From the NCBI GenBank assembly GCA_017694255.1, contig JADINC010000058.1, forward strand, positions 1-5,744: DNA of 5,744 nt, written 5' to 3'. This stretch comes from Candidatus Enterousia avistercoris. Lineage in GTDB: Bacteria; Pseudomonadota; Alphaproteobacteria; Rs-D84. Numbering within the stretch: position 1 is the first letter of the stretch; every line of letters starts with the position of its first letter. Shown here in pieces: positions 5,600 through 5,744 of the stretch. The translations under genes were made by a program, and so were the position numbers. A model generated the notes under the pieces. That model had not been told where the DNA came from, did not search any database, and was given only the letters and a program-made list of their open reading frames with translations.

Positions 5600-5628
5600 A
5601 TTATATCATAAATATTGCAATTTTTCAG
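5600..5628 (-). promoter_or_regulatory. Promoter of tolC-macA
   Basis: CTGAAA (5628-5623; 4 of 6 to TTGACA) and TATAAT (5605-5600) are 17 bp apart, with the extended form TGATATAAT. Predicted initiation is near 5593. The layout, spacing and following GAGAGAATG match the promoter and leader of the ATPase gene. The -35 box abuts that of the divergent tRNA-Cys promoter. Confidence 0.75.
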
Positions 5629-5660
5629 TTGAATTACAATTTTTTTTTGCTTAGTATTAT
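5629..5660 (+). promoter_or_regulatory. Promoter of tRNA-Cys
   Basis: TTGAAT (5629-5634; 4 of 6) is followed after 17 bp by TAGTAT (5652-5657; 4 of 6); the better-matching TATTAT at 5655-5660 has a longer 20-bp spacer. A T-run fills part of the spacer. Initiation near 5664-5667 would leave a leader of about 10 nt before the tRNA. The -10 call is uncertain. Confidence 0.5.
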
Positions 5661-5674
5661 TGCACAACACGATT

Positions 5675-5744
5675 GGCCTGGTGGCAGAGTGGTTATGCAG
5701 AGGACTGCAAATCCTTGTATGCCGGTTCGATTCCGACCCAGGCC
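5675..5744 (+). tRNA. tRNA-Cys (anticodon GCA), 3' end cut by contig edge
   Basis: The acceptor stem GGCCTGG (5675-5681) pairs with CCAGGCC (5738-5744). The D stem is GCA/TGC. The anticodon stem GAGGA/TCCTT encloses loop CTGCAAA with anticodon GCA at 5707-5709. The T arm is GCCGG-TTCGATT-CCGAC, with one C-A mismatch at 5722/5736. The sequence ends at the last acceptor base, so the discriminator (normally U for cysteine) and any CCA are not visible. It is divergent from tolC. The mismatch could be genuine or a consensus error near the contig end. Confidence 0.95.

Overview
This is a 5.7 kb piece of an A+T-rich genome from a Gram-negative bacterium. An outer-membrane TolC-type channel gene shows the double membrane. 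I read it as an uncultured proteobacterium, possibly an alphaproteobacterium with a compact genome; that placement rests on general look only. The first 40 bases are not genomic: positions 8-40 match the Illumina Nextera read-1 adapter plus transposon mosaic end with one mismatch, so the biological sequence begins near 41.

Left part (41-1008). The 5' end of metG runs leftward off the contig. Then come a strong hairpin (221-240), a tandem array of 32-bp units (316-432) abutting the 3' end of a leftward tRNA-Val(GAC) gene (445-521), and a rightward transcription unit starting near 591. This unit opens with a highly structured RNA of about 170 nt that ends in an intrinsic terminator. A 62-codon ORF (781-969) of unknown function follows directly. 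The tRNA-Val and RNA promoters are divergent and appear to share one palindromic -35 box. Segments of the structured RNA can pair in alternative ways that overlap the terminator arm, so it could be a free-standing small RNA or an attenuator/riboswitch-like leader for the small ORF. This is the most novel item in the window.

Right part (1006-5576). Four leftward genes encode a complete MacAB-TolC-type tripartite exporter, in transcription order: TolC-like channel, MacA-like adaptor, a stand-alone ATPase and a MacB-type permease. ATPase and permease, fused in E. coli MacB, are separate here. tolC and macA overlap by 8 bp. macA is followed by an intrinsic terminator, and the ATPase gene has its own promoter, so the exporter appears to be made from two transcripts. 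The terminators after macA and after the permease are near-identical 44-45 bp copies. Promoters of tolC, the ATPase gene and tRNA-Val share the 9-mer TGATATAAT.

The right edge holds a rightward tRNA-Cys(GCA) gene, divergent from tolC and cut exactly at the end of its acceptor stem.
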